Below are positions 15,940 to 25,823 of a DNA stretch of 64,000 bases, one piece after another; within the stretch, counting starts at the first letter, position 1, and each line of letters opens with the position of its first letter. The DNA is from Rhodobacteraceae bacterium EhC02. GTDB taxonomy: Bacteria; Pseudomonadota; Alphaproteobacteria; Rhodobacterales; Rhodobacteraceae. The position numbers and the translations under genes were made by a program. The notes below the pieces were generated by a model that searched no databases, was not told the origin of the DNA, and worked only from the letters and a program-made list of their open reading frames with translations. The stretch covers positions 131,332-195,331 of the forward strand of contig LXYH01000034.1 in NCBI GenBank assembly GCA_001650895.1, written 5' to 3'.

Positions 15940-16800
15940 CTACACCCCAATATCCCTGAACACACCGGGCAGCGCTTCGGGCAGATCCTCGGCAATCAGG
16001 CCCGGACCGAAACGGCGCGCGGCCTGCGCATGCAACCAGGCGCCCAGGTTGGCCGCATCCCCCGCGGGAAAGCCGCGCGCCAGCAGCCCGGTGATGACCC
16101 CCGCGAGGACATCGCCCGACCCCGCCGTCGCCAGCCAGGCCAACGCCCCGTCCGTCGCGGCGGGATGCCGCCAGACCCGCCCATCGGACCGGGCCACCAG
16201 CGTGGCCGGACCTTTCAGCAGGATGGTGCAGCCCAATTGCGCCGCCGCCCTGCGCAGCGCGGCCGTGCGCCCTTGGTCATTCTCCAGATCGTCGCGACAA
16301 TCCGGGAAGAGGCGCAGGAACTCTCCGTCATGGGGGGTCAGAAGACAGCCTGCATGCAACGCGCGCCGCAGCCCCTTGTCCCGGGCCAGCAGCGTCAGGG
16401 CATCGGCATCCAGCACCGTGGCGCGGGCCGCACGCAGCGCCGCGCCCAGATGGCCCGCCTCGACATCAGACAGCCCAAATCCCGGCCCAAGGCACAGCGC
16501 ATTGATCCGCGGATCGGCCAGCATCGCGTCCAGATCGGCGGGATCGTGGAGGCTGCGCAGCATGATCGCCGTGATCTGGGCCGCCACTTCGGGCTGTGCC
16601 GCCGGCGGCACGGCCAGCGTCACCAACCCTGCCCCCACGCGCAAAGCCCCGCGCGCCGCCAGCCGGGCCGCACCGCTGCGCCCAGGCCCGCCCGACAGGA
16701 TCAGCGCGTGGCCTTGCATATATTTATGGCCCATCACAGGCTTGCGCAGGCGATCACGCAGGTCCTGTGTCATGGAATAGGTCCGGGGGGCACGGTCCAT
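15940..16800 (-). CDS. nnrD: ADP-dependent NAD(P)H-hydrate dehydratase
   Basis: Repairs hydrated NAD(P)H by ATP/ADP-dependent dehydration (286 aa, ribokinase-like fold). The phosphate- and substrate-binding segments are G-G-P-G-R-S-G-A-A-R-L-A near residue 37, N-A-L-C-L-G-P-G-F-G near 100, L-L-T-P-H-D-G-E-F and the catalytic A-T-A-G-S-G-D-V-L-A-G near 215. In many bacteria this domain is the C-terminal half of one protein with the epimerase; here it is a separate gene 43 bases downstream of nnrE with its own AAAGGAT ribosome site. Confidence 0.93.
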   Translation of the reverse strand: MDRAPRTYSMTQDLRDRLRKPVMGHKYMQGHALILSGGPGRSGAARLAARGALRVGAGLVTLAVPPAAQPEVAAQITAIMLRSLHDPADLDAMLADPRINALCLGPGFGLSDVEAGHLGAALRAARATVLDADALTLLARDKGLRRALHAGCLLTPHDGEFLRLFPDCRDDLENDQGRTAALRRAAAQLGCTILLKGPATLVARSDGRVWRHPAATDGALAWLATAGSGDVLAGVITGLLARGFPAGDAANLGAWLHAQAARRFGPGLIAEDLPEALPGVFRDIGV

Positions 16801-16843
16801 GGGTTATCCTTTCCGTCGCGCAGGGCACTTGCACATCATGGCG

Positions 16844-17521
16844 TCACAATCCGATCGGCACCACAACCGTCCTGATCCCGGCCCTGTCCAGAACCGCGTG
16901 CACAGGCTTGCGGGCATGAAAGGTCACGACAAGGTCAGCGGCAAAAGGATGCCGCCCCAATGGACGACCCGTATCGCAATCGTAGCCTGTGGGGACGTCC
17001 ACCGCCACTGCAAGCAGCCGCGCGTCGGGCGCGGCCTTCATCACGCTGTGTCTGGCCCGCGACCAGGGTGCCAGGATATCATCGGTACACCGCCCCTGAC
17101 CGATCCCCAACACCGCATCGAACACAATCACGGGCTGACCCGCCGCCCGTGACACAAGATCAGCCAGCACATCGGGGCAATCCTCCATCGGAAGAACCCC
17201 TCCCCCGGCCGCGCGCCATTCATGCGCCATGGCCGCCGCATCCCCGCCCGCCTTGGGCGCGCGCACGGCGCAAAGCCGGACCTGCCAGCCCCGGCGCAGC
17301 AATCCGCGAGCAATGACATAACCGTCGCCGCCATTGTTGCCCGGACCGCACAGGATCAGCGCGTGATGCACGCCGGGCACCAGGGCGGGCCACTCGCGCA
17401 ATGCGGCAGCGATTACGCCCTCTCCGGCACGTTGCATCAGGGCTTGCCCGGTCACGCGCCCCGACTCCATTGCCGTTTTTTCAAGCAGTCGCATCTGCTC
17501 AGCCGTAAGGATTCCGTTCAT
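16844..17521 (-). CDS. nnrE: NAD(P)H-hydrate epimerase
   Basis: YjeF N-terminal domain protein (225 aa), interconverting R and S forms of NAD(P)HX so that the dehydratase can repair both. Features are L-T-A-E-Q-M-R-L-L-E at the start, L-C-G-P-G-N-N-G-G-D-G-Y-V-I-A-R near residue 60, V-F-D-A-V-L-G-I-G near 135, V-D-V-P-T-G-Y-D-C-D-T-G and V-T-F-H-A-R-K-P near the end. It stops at the point where fused enzymes continue into the kinase-like domain. The start at 17521 was chosen over an in-frame codon at 17569 on family length. Confidence 0.92.
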   Translation of the reverse strand: MNGILTAEQMRLLEKTAMESGRVTGQALMQRAGEGVIAAALREWPALVPGVHHALILCGPGNNGGDGYVIARGLLRRGWQVRLCAVRAPKAGGDAAAMAHEWRAAGGGVLPMEDCPDVLADLVSRAAGQPVIVFDAVLGIGQGRCTDDILAPWSRARHSVMKAAPDARLLAVAVDVPTGYDCDTGRPLGRHPFAADLVVTFHARKPVHAVLDRAGIRTVVVPIGL

Positions 17522-17673
17522 TTCGCCCCACATCGTTCTTTTTCCGCCCGGTTTTTGATCTTTCTGCACAATTTTTGATCATCTTGCAGAAATCCCGCCA
17601 TCTCGGTTCGCAATGCACTCGCTGCCCGATTGTGGCACCCCTGCATAAATGGTCTGACCCCAGTGGAGCATAG

Positions 17674-18027
<354 letters not shown>

Positions 18028-18056
18028 TCTACCCACAAAACGAAAGGGATTAGGGA

Positions 18057-19463
18057 ATGAGCAAGAACGCAGTTCTCAAACTGATCAAGGACGAGGATGT
18101 CGAATATGTCGACATTCGCTTCACCGATCCGCGCGGCAAGCTGCAGCACGTGACTGTGGTTGCCGATCTGGTCGACGAAGACTTCCTTGAGGAAGGCTTC
18201 ATGTTCGACGGTTCGTCGATCGCCGGCTGGAAGTCGATCGAGGCATCGGACATGAAACTCATGCCCGACACCGACAGCGTGTACATCGATCCGTTCTACG
18301 CCGAGAAGACCATCTGCATCCATTGCTCGGTCGTGGAACCGGACACCGGCGAATCCTATGACCGCGACCCGCGCGGCACCGCAGAGAAGGCAGAAGCCTA
18401 TCTGAAGTCCAGCGGCATCGGCGACAGCGCCTATTTCGGCCCCGAGGCAGAATTCTTCCTGTTCGACGACGTGCGCTACTCCGTCACCCCGAACAAGGTC
18501 TCGTACCAGGTGGATGCGGATCATGCCGCATGGAACACCGACACCGAATTCGAAATGGGCAACACCGGCCACCGCCCCGGCTACAAGGGCGGCTATTTCC
18601 CGGTCAACCCCGCCGATGATGGTCAGGACATCCGTTCGGAAATGCTGTCCACCATGAAGCGCATGGGGATGAAGGTCGACAAGCACCACCACGAAGTTGC
18701 GACCTCGCAGCACGAGCTGGGCATGATCTTCGGCACGCTGACCGAGCAGGCCGACAACATCCAGAAGTACAAGTACGTCATCCACAACGTCGCGCTGGCC
18801 TATGGCCGTTCGGCAACCTTCATGCCGAAGCCGATCAAGGGCGACAACGGCTCGGGGATGCACGTGAACATGTCGATCTGGAAAGACGGCAAGCCGCTGT
18901 TCGCAGGCGACAAATACGCCGACCTGAGCCAGGAGGCGCTGTATTTCATCGGCGGCATCCTGAAGCACGCCAAGTCGCTGAACGCCTTCACCAACCCGAC
19001 CACCAACAGCTACAAGCGTCTGGTGCCCGGTTACGAGGCCCCCGTTCTGCGCGCCTATTCGGCACGCAACCGGTCGGGTTGCGTTCGTATTCCGTGGACG
19101 GAAAGCCCGAAGGCAAAGCGCGTCGAAGCCCGTTTCCCCGATCCGGCGGCCAACCCCTACCTGGCGTTCTCGGCTCTGCTGATGGCTGGCCTTGACGGGA
19201 TCAAGAACAAGATCGATCCGGGCGAAGCCATGGACAAGAACCTCTATGACCTGCCCGCAGAAGAGCTGGCCGGCATCCCCACCGTCTGCGGTTCGCTCCG
19301 CGAGGCGCTGGAGGAGCTGCAGAAGGACATGGACTATCTGCTGGCTGGCGACGTGTTCACGAAGGACCAGATCATGGCCTATATCGGCCTGAAGATGGAA
19401 GAAGTCGAAGAGTACGACATGACTCCGCACCCGGTCGAGTTCAAGAACTACTACAGCTGCTGA
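18057..19463 (+). CDS. glnA: Glutamine synthetase type I
   Basis: Assimilates ammonium by ATP-dependent amidation of glutamate (468 aa, dodecamer). Signatures include F-D-G-S-S-I-A-G-W near residue 47, the metal-site [19 protein letters not shown], the ATP site [12 protein letters not shown], and N-R-S-G-C-V-R-I-P. The adenylylation site is Tyr397 in N-L-Y-D-L-P, so activity is expected to be switched by GlnE. Second gene of the glnB-glnA operon; an isolated hairpin and a terminator follow. Confidence 0.98.
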   Translation: MSKNAVLKLIKDEDVEYVDIRFTDPRGKLQHVTVVADLVDEDFLEEGFMFDGSSIAGWKSIEASDMKLMPDTDSVYIDPFYAEKTICIHCSVVEPDTGESYDRDPRGTAEKAEAYLKSSGIGDSAYFGPEAEFFLFDDVRYSVTPNKVSYQVDADHAAWNTDTEFEMGNTGHRPGYKGGYFPVNPADDGQDIRSEMLSTMKRMGMKVDKHHHEVATSQHELGMIFGTLTEQADNIQKYKYVIHNVALAYGRSATFMPKPIKGDNGSGMHVNMSIWKDGKPLFAGDKYADLSQEALYFIGGILKHAKSLNAFTNPTTNSYKRLVPGYEAPVLRAYSARNRSGCVRIPWTESPKAKRVEARFPDPAANPYLAFSALLMAGLDGIKNKIDPGEAMDKNLYDLPAEELAGIPTVCGSLREALEELQKDMDYLLAGDVFTKDQIMAYIGLKMEEVEEYDMTPHPVEFKNYYSC

Positions 19464-19472
19464 TCAGGGCAG

Positions 19473-19496
19473 TTCCGCGACGACCGAGTCGCGGAA
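19473..19496. other. Perfect 9-bp inverted repeat after glnA
   Basis: TTCCGCGAC and GTCGCGGAA flank a six-base loop, 10 bases after the glnA stop. No T-run follows, so it is not a classical terminator. It precedes the terminator at 19513-19540 by 16 bases and may protect the 3' end of the mRNA. Confidence 0.6.
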
Positions 19497-19512
19497 AACC
19501 AACCAAAGTCAC

Positions 19513-19540
19513 AAAAAGGGCGCCTTTCGGGGCGCCCTTT
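19513..19540 (+). terminator. Terminator of glnB-glnA
   Basis: AAAGGGCGCC, six-base loop, GGCGCCCTTT: a perfect 10-bp stem with A on the left and T on the right arm, 50 bases after the glnA stop. Confidence 0.8.
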
Positions 19541-19686
19541 CCCGTTTCTGGGCGAAACCGTGGCAGGCGACACCGCCAAATTCACGAATTCAGGCGCCGC
19601 GCCCCAAGCTTACCGGATTTGGAACAAAAAATGCCCCATTTCCTTAAGCATAAATGGGGGGTTGGAAATTCCCCGCGGAGGCTGTC

Positions 19687-20793
19687 ATGCATATGGACAA
19701 CACTCGGTGCACGTCTGGATTGGTTTTTCTCGGTACGAGACCCCTTGATCTTCCGCTACTTGCGACCCGCCTTGAACGTGTGCTGGGCGGGCGCGGTTTC
19801 CGTGTCGGCCTGTCCGAGATGATGTCACAGGGTCACCTCAAGATGGGCCTGGGCGGTTTCGAATTGCACATGAACACCTTGGAAAACCACCGCGAGGGGA
19901 ACCAGCCCGGCGGCATGCAGTCCATGGACATGGCCATGAGCGATGCGTTCGCGCCGGAACAGGACGCGGATCTGAAGGTCAACAGCGTCACCCAGACCCT
20001 GACGGTCACCATCGTCAAGCTGCCCTCGGACCTGCCCAGTCTGCGCGAGGCGGAACGCTCCACCGCGACGGCCCATTCCGCCCTTGCACTGGCCACCCTT
20101 GAACTGGCGCAGGTGCTTGACCCGGACTACGTGCAATGGCTGCAGCCCGACATGATGCTGTCGACATCCTCTTTCCTGTCCGTGCTGGAAAAGGTGACGC
20201 CCCGCCGTGTGTCGGCGGCGGATCGTGCCGCCCATGGGCAGAACGAAACGGACAGACGCAAGCGCCCCACGCCCGTCTTGCCGCTGAACCAGAAAGGTGA
20301 AGCCACCGTGTCACGCCTCTTTCCCGATATCGAAGACACCTGCGAACGCCTGGAAAGCCAGACCCGCACCGATGAAACCCCCGAGGCCGCACCGGCCCGT
20401 GTGGACACCTCCGGCCTTCCCTATCTGCGGGCGGTGTTCAACCGCGACACCGAGACCGGCATGACCCCGGCTTCAGGCAATACGCCTTCCGCGACGGCAA
20501 AGACGGCCGATGCCGCCTATGACGCTCATGCCTTGACGGATGAGCCAAGCACCACATCGCGCGTGGCGACATGGGCGATCTCGTTGACTGTCAGCCTGAT
20601 CTCGGTCCCGGTCGGCATTGCCCTGATGGTCTACAACCTTCTGCGCGGCGAAGACCTGCGCCTTGCCCTGACGGCCCTGGCCCTGACCGGGTTGTTTGCC
20701 GGCATGGCAAAACTGGGCATGATCGAAACCGTCGTTGCGACCCTCGGCACCCTGCCCGTCATCGGTCAGCTTCTGGCCTACCTGCCGCTCTGA
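19687..20793 (+). CDS. Protein of unknown function with C-terminal membrane anchor
   Basis: A 368-residue protein I do not recognise. The N-terminal 180 residues look soluble and globular (L-V-F-L-G-T-R-P-L-D-L-P-L-L-A-T-R-L-E-R-V near residue 14, then T-L-T-V-T-I-V-K-L-P). The middle (about 180-280) is polar and probably disordered. Residues about 290-365 contain two or three hydrophobic helices (A-T-W-A-I-S-L-T-V-S-L-I-S-V-P-V-G-I-A-L-M-V-Y-N-L-L-R-G). The start at 19687 is supported by a GCGGAGGC ribosome site. It stands alone between glnA and the transglycosylase. Confidence 0.8.
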   Translation: MHMDNTRCTSGLVFLGTRPLDLPLLATRLERVLGGRGFRVGLSEMMSQGHLKMGLGGFELHMNTLENHREGNQPGGMQSMDMAMSDAFAPEQDADLKVNSVTQTLTVTIVKLPSDLPSLREAERSTATAHSALALATLELAQVLDPDYVQWLQPDMMLSTSSFLSVLEKVTPRRVSAADRAAHGQNETDRRKRPTPVLPLNQKGEATVSRLFPDIEDTCERLESQTRTDETPEAAPARVDTSGLPYLRAVFNRDTETGMTPASGNTPSATAKTADAAYDAHALTDEPSTTSRVATWAISLTVSLISVPVGIALMVYNLLRGEDLRLALTALALTGLFAGMAKLGMIETVVATLGTLPVIGQLLAYLPL

Positions 20794-20878
20794 TCCGGCA
20801 CATCCGCGCGCCAATTCGATTGCCAGCCGCCTGACAGGCGGCTAGGCTTTCGGCAAAAGCGTTCGGGTGTGTCACAAG

Positions 20879-21685
20879 ATGCGTAAATCAATCACAAGAT
20901 CATTCATTGCTTTCGTTGTGGGGCTTGGCTGCGCCACCCCGGTGCTGGCCGCGCAATGCGGCAATACCGCCGCCGGATACGAGGCATGGAAACGGGATTT
21001 CGCAAAGATCGCGGCGCGGGCCGGGGTTGGCGAACGCGGGCTTGCGGCACTGGCCGGCACCACCTACGCGACCCGCACCATCGCAGCCGACCGCAATCAG
21101 AAAAGCTTTGGCTACACGCTTGAGAAATTCATGCAGGTGCGTGGCGCGGATACGATTGTCGCGCAGGGCAAACGCCGCAAGGCGCGCGATGCCGCCTTCT
21201 ACCAGGCGCTGGAGCGGCAATATGGGGTGCCCGCAGGCGTGATCATCGCCATTCATGGCATGGAAACGGCTTTCGGCAATTTCATGGGCGACAGCAATGT
21301 CGTGTCCGCGATTGCCACGCTGGCCTATGACTGCCGCCGCTCGGACTTATTCGCGGGGCATACGATCGCAGCCCTGCAACTGGTGGATCGTGGCACGATC
21401 ACCCCGCAATCCATCGGCGCGAAACATGGCGAACTGGGACATACCCAATTCCTGCCGGGCAATGTGGTGACCTATGCGGTCGATGCCAATGGCGACGGCC
21501 GCATCGACATGAACAACATGACCGATGCCCTTGCATCGACAGCGAATTTCCTGCGCCAGAAAGGCTGGCAACCCGGCAAGGGCTACCAGGAGGGAGAGCC
21601 GAATTTCCGTGTCATCCAGGAATGGAACGCGGCCGGCGTCTACCAGAAGGCCATCGCCATCATGGCCCGCCGCATCGACAACTGA
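20879..21685 (+). CDS. Periplasmic lytic murein transglycosylase (MltB/SLT_2-like)
   Basis: Cleaves peptidoglycan with anhydromuramyl product formation (268 aa). A signal peptide (M-R-K-S-I-T-R-S-F-I-A-F-V-V-G-L-G to V-L-A-A) leads to the catalytic domain, with active-site Glu in I-A-I-H-G-M-E-T-A-F-G-N-F. Later are H-G-E-L-G-H-T-Q-F-L-P-G-N-V and D-A-N-G-D-G-R-I-D-M, an EF-hand-like loop. The start at 20879 gives the cleanest signal peptide; 20867 is an in-frame alternative. The stop directly abuts the stop of the convergent DUF3445 gene with no spacer. Confidence 0.9.
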   Translation: MRKSITRSFIAFVVGLGCATPVLAAQCGNTAAGYEAWKRDFAKIAARAGVGERGLAALAGTTYATRTIAADRNQKSFGYTLEKFMQVRGADTIVAQGKRRKARDAAFYQALERQYGVPAGVIIAIHGMETAFGNFMGDSNVVSAIATLAYDCRRSDLFAGHTIAALQLVDRGTITPQSIGAKHGELGHTQFLPGNVVTYAVDANGDGRIDMNNMTDALASTANFLRQKGWQPGKGYQEGEPNFRVIQEWNAAGVYQKAIAIMARRIDN

Positions 21686-22447
21686 TCACACTGCGGCCGG
21701 CCACAACCCCTGCACCACGTCACGCGCCAGCACGCTGGTATGAATGCCGAAGACAACCGCGCCGCTTTGCGGCAGCCGGACAAGACTTTGACGCTCGGTT
21801 CGCAGGTAGTCGGCGCTTCGTGCGCCGCGCTCGATCCTGCGGTCATTCTCGCGGCGGGGCTGATGCAGGGTTGGGTCGACATACCACAGGGCGTTGAACC
21901 GCCACAGCGGGCGGCCCACCTGCACGCCGTCGAACAGGCGTTGCACCCGCCGCGCCATGGTCGCGTCATACTCGGCGACCGGCAGATGTATCCCGATCAG
22001 CGGGCGCAGGAACTTTTCCTCCAGCGTCCAGCTTGCCGGAAAGCACAGCACCGCAGCGGTCAGGACATGTTCGTCACCGCGCTTTTCCATCAGGCACAGA
22101 TCCTGTTGCACCAGATGGCCCAAGGTGCCCATCGGATCGTCGCGATCTATGGCGACCGTCACACCATCCGGGCGACGCACCTGCCCTGCCCCGACAGCGT
22201 GATCCGCGCGTGCTGCCAGGACGTCCAGCACCGCATCCAGCAGCTCTGCCGCCGCAGGGCGCGCGCATTCGTCCATGGCAATGACCTTGTCGCGCTTTTC
22301 GGCCAGAAGACGCGCCCGCTCCGCCATCTGCCGGGCATGGGCATCATCGACGATGATCCAGTCCGCAGAATCCATGGGCGCGATGCCCGGCAGCGGCTTG
22401 TGATGGGTTGGATCATAGCCGAGGCGTGTCTGAAGGATCGGTGTCAT
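21686..22447 (-). CDS. DUF3445 haem-dependent oxidative N-demethylase-like protein
   Basis: A 253-residue DUF3445 member, the family that includes haem-dependent oxidative N-demethylases and the DmmD subunit of dimethylamine monooxygenase. Visible signatures are G-L/I-x-P-M-D-S-A-D-W-I near residue 22, a long Arg-rich helix, L-C-F-P-A-S-W-T-L-E-E-K near 140, G-I-H-L-P-V, W-R-F-N-A-L-W near 186 and R-T-E-R-Q-S-L-V-R-L-P near 225. No dmmABC neighbours are present, so the substrate is open. It is divergent from dddP across a 101-base gap, which suggests shared control in methylated-compound use (inference). Confidence 0.85.
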   Translation of the reverse strand: MTPILQTRLGYDPTHHKPLPGIAPMDSADWIIVDDAHARQMAERARLLAEKRDKVIAMDECARPAAAELLDAVLDVLAARADHAVGAGQVRRPDGVTVAIDRDDPMGTLGHLVQQDLCLMEKRGDEHVLTAAVLCFPASWTLEEKFLRPLIGIHLPVAEYDATMARRVQRLFDGVQVGRPLWRFNALWYVDPTLHQPRRENDRRIERGARSADYLRTERQSLVRLPQSGAVVFGIHTSVLARDVVQGLWPAAV

Positions 22448-22548
22448 GGTGCCATCTGTTCCAAAAAACGACCTGTCCGCAAGTCGGTTTGGGAAGGGAC
22501 AGCCCTTGCCGCGCAAAGTGATGCTGGCGCAGCAGCGGAGACATCACG

Positions 22549-23889
22549 ATGAACCAGCATTACAGCGACAGACGCAAGATCGACCCCACACGCGGCGCCA
22601 CCCTGGCCGATGGCAGCCCCAATGACATGGACCGTGTGGAAATCGGGCCCACCCTTCTTGCCTTCGATGAATGGGCGGCGGCCGGACTGACCCTGCCCGA
22701 TCTGCCCGCAATGCGGCAGTTCCGCTTTGACAGGCTGGTGCAGTTCATCCAGGCGCGCGACTATGCGGGCCTGTTGATGTTCGATCCGCTGAACATCCGC
22801 TATGCGACCGACAGCACCAACATGCAGCTGTGGAACACGCATAATCCGTTCCGCGCCGTGCTGATCTGCGCCGATGGCTACATGGTGATCTGGGACTACA
22901 AGAACGCCATGTTCCTGAGCCGCTTCAACCCGCTTGTGCGCGAACAACGATCCGGTGCGGACCTGTTCTATTTCGACCGGGGCGACAAGGTGGACGTGGC
23001 CGCCGATGTCTTTGCCAACGAGGTGCGCGCCCTTCTGTCGGCGCATGCAGGCACCAACAAGCGGCTGGCCGTGGACAAGATCATGCTGCACGGCCTGCGC
23101 GCCCTTGAGGCGCAGGGCCTTGAAATCATGGAAGGCGAAGAGCTGACCGAAAAGGCCCGCTCCGTGAAGGGACCGGACGAGATCCTGGCGATGCGCTGCG
23201 CCTCGCATGCCTGCGAAGCCGCCGTGGCCGAGATGGAGCGCGCCGCGCGCAACGGTATCCCCGGCGGACGCATGTCCGAGGATGATGTCTGGGCGGTGCT
23301 GCATGCGGAAAACATCCGGCGCGGCGGCGAATGGATCGAAACGCGGCTTCTGGCCTCGGGACCACGGACCAATCCCTGGTTCCAGGAATGCGGCCCGCGC
23401 ATCATCCAGAACAACGAGATCGTGGCCTTCGACACCGACCTGATCGGCGCCTACGGGATCTGCATCGACATCAGCCGCACCTGGTGGGTCGGCGACCGCG
23501 CCCCGCGCCCCGACATGGTTTCGGCCATGCAGCACGGGATGGATCACATCCGCCACAACATGTCCCTGCTGAAACCCGGCGTGAGCTTGCGCGATCTGAC
23601 CTTCAAGTCCCATCCGCTGGATCCGCAATACCAGCGCGGCAAATATGGTTGCCTGATGCACGGGGTCGGCCTGTGCGATGAATGGCCGTTGATCTGCTAT
23701 CCGGACAATTTCGTCGAAGGCGCCTATGACTACGTGCTCGAGCCCGGCATGGTTCTGTGTGTCGAGGCACTGATCAGCCCCGAAGGCGGAGATTTTTCGA
23801 TCAAGCTGGAGGATCAGGTCCTGATCACCGAGGATGGGCACGAGAACCTGACCCGTTACCCCTTCGATCCGGCGCTCAGCGGCACCTGA
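22549..23889 (+). CDS. dddP: DMSP lyase DddP (M24 peptidase fold)
   Basis: Cleaves dimethylsulfoniopropionate to dimethyl sulfide and acrylate. The 446-residue protein has the M24 creatinase-like two-domain build with the DddP sequence (M-N-Q-H-Y-S start, N-M-Q-L-W-N-x-H-N-P, E-D-D-V-W-A-V-L-H-A-E-N). The iron ligands known for the Ruegeria lacuscaerulensis enzyme fall at the same numbers: Asp295, Asp297, Asp307, His371, Glu406 and Glu421; Trp95 and Tyr366 are also kept. This distinguishes it from Xaa-Pro peptidases. GGAG ribosome site before the ATG. No acrylate-processing genes are adjacent. Confidence 0.93.
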   Translation: MNQHYSDRRKIDPTRGATLADGSPNDMDRVEIGPTLLAFDEWAAAGLTLPDLPAMRQFRFDRLVQFIQARDYAGLLMFDPLNIRYATDSTNMQLWNTHNPFRAVLICADGYMVIWDYKNAMFLSRFNPLVREQRSGADLFYFDRGDKVDVAADVFANEVRALLSAHAGTNKRLAVDKIMLHGLRALEAQGLEIMEGEELTEKARSVKGPDEILAMRCASHACEAAVAEMERAARNGIPGGRMSEDDVWAVLHAENIRRGGEWIETRLLASGPRTNPWFQECGPRIIQNNEIVAFDTDLIGAYGICIDISRTWWVGDRAPRPDMVSAMQHGMDHIRHNMSLLKPGVSLRDLTFKSHPLDPQYQRGKYGCLMHGVGLCDEWPLICYPDNFVEGAYDYVLEPGMVLCVEALISPEGGDFSIKLEDQVLITEDGHENLTRYPFDPALSGT

Positions 23890-24004
23890 CCAGAGGATCG
23901 CCGCGAACCTCGCGGCGCGTCACCTTGGCGTGAGACCCCTGACACATGGCTTGCGGCCGCCCCGCCGCAAGCCCAGTCTCATGTTCAGACGTCAGGACAT
24001 GGAC

Positions 24005-25219
24005 ATGGCAAGCAAACACATCACCTTCACCGGCCACGATGGCAGCGCGCTGGCCGCCCGGCTTGACCTGCCCGAGGGTCCGCATCTGGCGACGGCCCTG
24101 CTGGCGCATTGCTTCACCTGTTCCAAGGACATCGCGGCGGCGCGGCGCATTGCCCAACGGCTTGCGGCGATGGGGATCGCTGTCCTGCGGTTCGACTTCA
24201 CCGGGCTTGGTCATTCGGGGGGGGAATTCGCCAATACCGGCTTCACCTCGAATGTCGCCGATGTCCGGGCTGCCGCAACATGGCTGCGCGACAACGGAAT
24301 GCCCGCCAAATTGCTGATCGGCCATTCGCTGGGCGGTGCGGCCATCCTCAAGGCCGCACCCGACATTGCCGGGGTCAAGGCCGTGGTGACGCTTGGTACC
24401 CCCTTTGATCCCGCCCATGTGACCCATAACTTCGGGAACGCGCTGGAGCGGATCCGCGACAAGGGCGAAGCCGAGGTTGATCTGGGTGGCCGCCCCTTCC
24501 GCATCACCCATGCCTTCGTCAAGGATGTCGAGGGCGCATCCATCGCAACAGAGCTTCAGCGGCTCAAGGCCGCGCTTCTGGTGATGCATGCCCCACGGGA
24601 CGAGATCGTCGGAATCGACAATGCCACGCGGATCTTCACCGCCGCGCGACACCCCAAAAGCTTCGTCACGCTGGATGACGCGGATCACCTGATCAGCCGC
24701 GCCTCGGATGCCGACTATGCCGCCGAGGTCATGGCAAGCTGGGCTAGCCGCTATCTTGATCTGCGCCCGCCCGCGCCGCCCCCCGGCGTGCCCGAGGGGA
24801 TCATCCGCGTCTCCGAGGCCGATCCCGAGGGCTTCTTGCAGGATGTGGTCGCCGGGCCGCAGCACCATGCGCTGGCGGATGAGCCACGCGCCTATGGCGG
24901 CACAAATCGCGGAATGTCGCCCTATGGTTTCATCTCGGCGGGGCTGGGCGCATGCACCTCGATGACGATCCGCATGTATGCGCGGCGCAAGGGTTGGCCA
25001 CTGGACCATGTCCGCGTGGATGTGAGCCATGACAAGATGCATGCGCAGGACGCGAAATCAGGCCTTGGCGACAAGATCGACAGTTTTCGCCGGGAAATCC
25101 ACCTTGAAGGGGCGCTGAGCGATGATCAGCGTGCAAGGCTGCTGGAGATTGCGGACAAATGCCCGGTGCATCGCACGCTCAGGCAAAGCAGCACCATCCA
25201 TACGGTGCTGGCCGGCTGA
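24005..25219 (+). CDS. Alpha/beta hydrolase-OsmC fusion protein
   Basis: Two enzymes in one chain (404 aa). Residues about 1-250 form an alpha/beta hydrolase: H-C-F-T-C-S-K-D near residue 35, [11 protein letters not shown], nucleophile Ser108 in G-H-S-L-G-G-A, a later Asp and D-D-A-D-H-L with His. Residues about 265-404 form an OsmC/Ohr-like domain with the peroxidatic Cys in G-A-C-T-S-M-T and the second Cys in K-C-P-V-H-R-T-L, which reduces organic peroxides. The fusion recurs in proteobacteria; the shared substrate may be lipid or ester hydroperoxides (inference). Start set by AGGA seven bases upstream. Confidence 0.9.
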   Translation: MASKHITFTGHDGSALAARLDLPEGPHLATALLAHCFTCSKDIAAARRIAQRLAAMGIAVLRFDFTGLGHSGGEFANTGFTSNVADVRAAATWLRDNGMPAKLLIGHSLGGAAILKAAPDIAGVKAVVTLGTPFDPAHVTHNFGNALERIRDKGEAEVDLGGRPFRITHAFVKDVEGASIATELQRLKAALLVMHAPRDEIVGIDNATRIFTAARHPKSFVTLDDADHLISRASDADYAAEVMASWASRYLDLRPPAPPPGVPEGIIRVSEADPEGFLQDVVAGPQHHALADEPRAYGGTNRGMSPYGFISAGLGACTSMTIRMYARRKGWPLDHVRVDVSHDKMHAQDAKSGLGDKIDSFRREIHLEGALSDDQRARLLEIADKCPVHRTLRQSSTIHTVLAG

Positions 25220-25229
25220 GCGCAGGTTC

Positions 25230-25634
25230 TCAGGCGTTGCCGTTGACGTTTTCCAGATGGGCCGCCCATGCCTTTTCGATCTCGGCGCACAGTTCGGTCG
25301 GATCGAACGGCTTCGTGATGACGGTCAATGCGCCCCTGTTCAGCATGTTCTGCGAAAAATTCTCTTCCGCCTTGGCCGTCACGAAGATCGCCGGGATGTC
25401 CTGAAAACCCGGCAGGGTCCGCAGCGCGCTCCAGGTTTCCATGCCGTCCATGTCGGGCATCATGAAATCCAGCAGGAACAGTTGCGGATCGCAGCCCTCT
25501 GCCCCGGCCATGGCATCCTGCCCGGATTCAAACTGATCCACGTGATAGCCCCCGATCATCTCGAGAGAAATCTTGATGATCATCCGAATGTCTTCGGCGT
25601 CATCCACATGCAGGATGCGTTGCAGTTTTTCCAT
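25230..25634 (-). CDS. Single-domain response regulator
   Basis: CheY-like receiver (134 aa) without an output domain. Acidic pair Asp11/Asp12 in H-V-D-D-A, phospho-acceptor Asp56 in L-F-L-L-D-F-M-M-P-D-M-D-G, Thr in I-F-V-T-A-K and Lys in I-T-K-P-F are all present. It lies 189 bases downstream of the histidine kinase gene on the same strand and is probably its partner. With no DNA-binding domain, output should be by protein contact or phosphotransfer. The start at 25634 is the first that leaves a normal receiver. Confidence 0.93.
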   Translation of the reverse strand: MEKLQRILHVDDAEDIRMIIKISLEMIGGYHVDQFESGQDAMAGAEGCDPQLFLLDFMMPDMDGMETWSALRTLPGFQDIPAIFVTAKAEENFSQNMLNRGALTVITKPFDPTELCAEIEKAWAAHLENVNGNA

Positions 25635-25823
25635 ATCAGTCGCCTTTGACGCCCAGAAGTCAGGGCAATGCGTCACCAGAACAACGATTACTGCACAAAT
25701 CGGGCCTGACTGGCCCTTGGTCTACCCTCTGTCAGATCGGGTCCACGATCAACCCGTGAAACCCGTCCGGACCACAAAGTTCTGCGGTCATGCGGCGCAA
25801 CCGCCACCGCCGACACACCTGCA

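Noticed and set aside
17620-17660. Possible sigma54 promoter before glnB (TGGCAC followed by GC)
   Set aside because: The GG and GC elements are separated by 7 bases, not the required 10.
23899-23917. Seven-bp hairpin after dddP
   Set aside because: CGCCGCG and CGCGGCG pair, but no T-run follows on the plus strand, so it is not supported as an intrinsic terminator.
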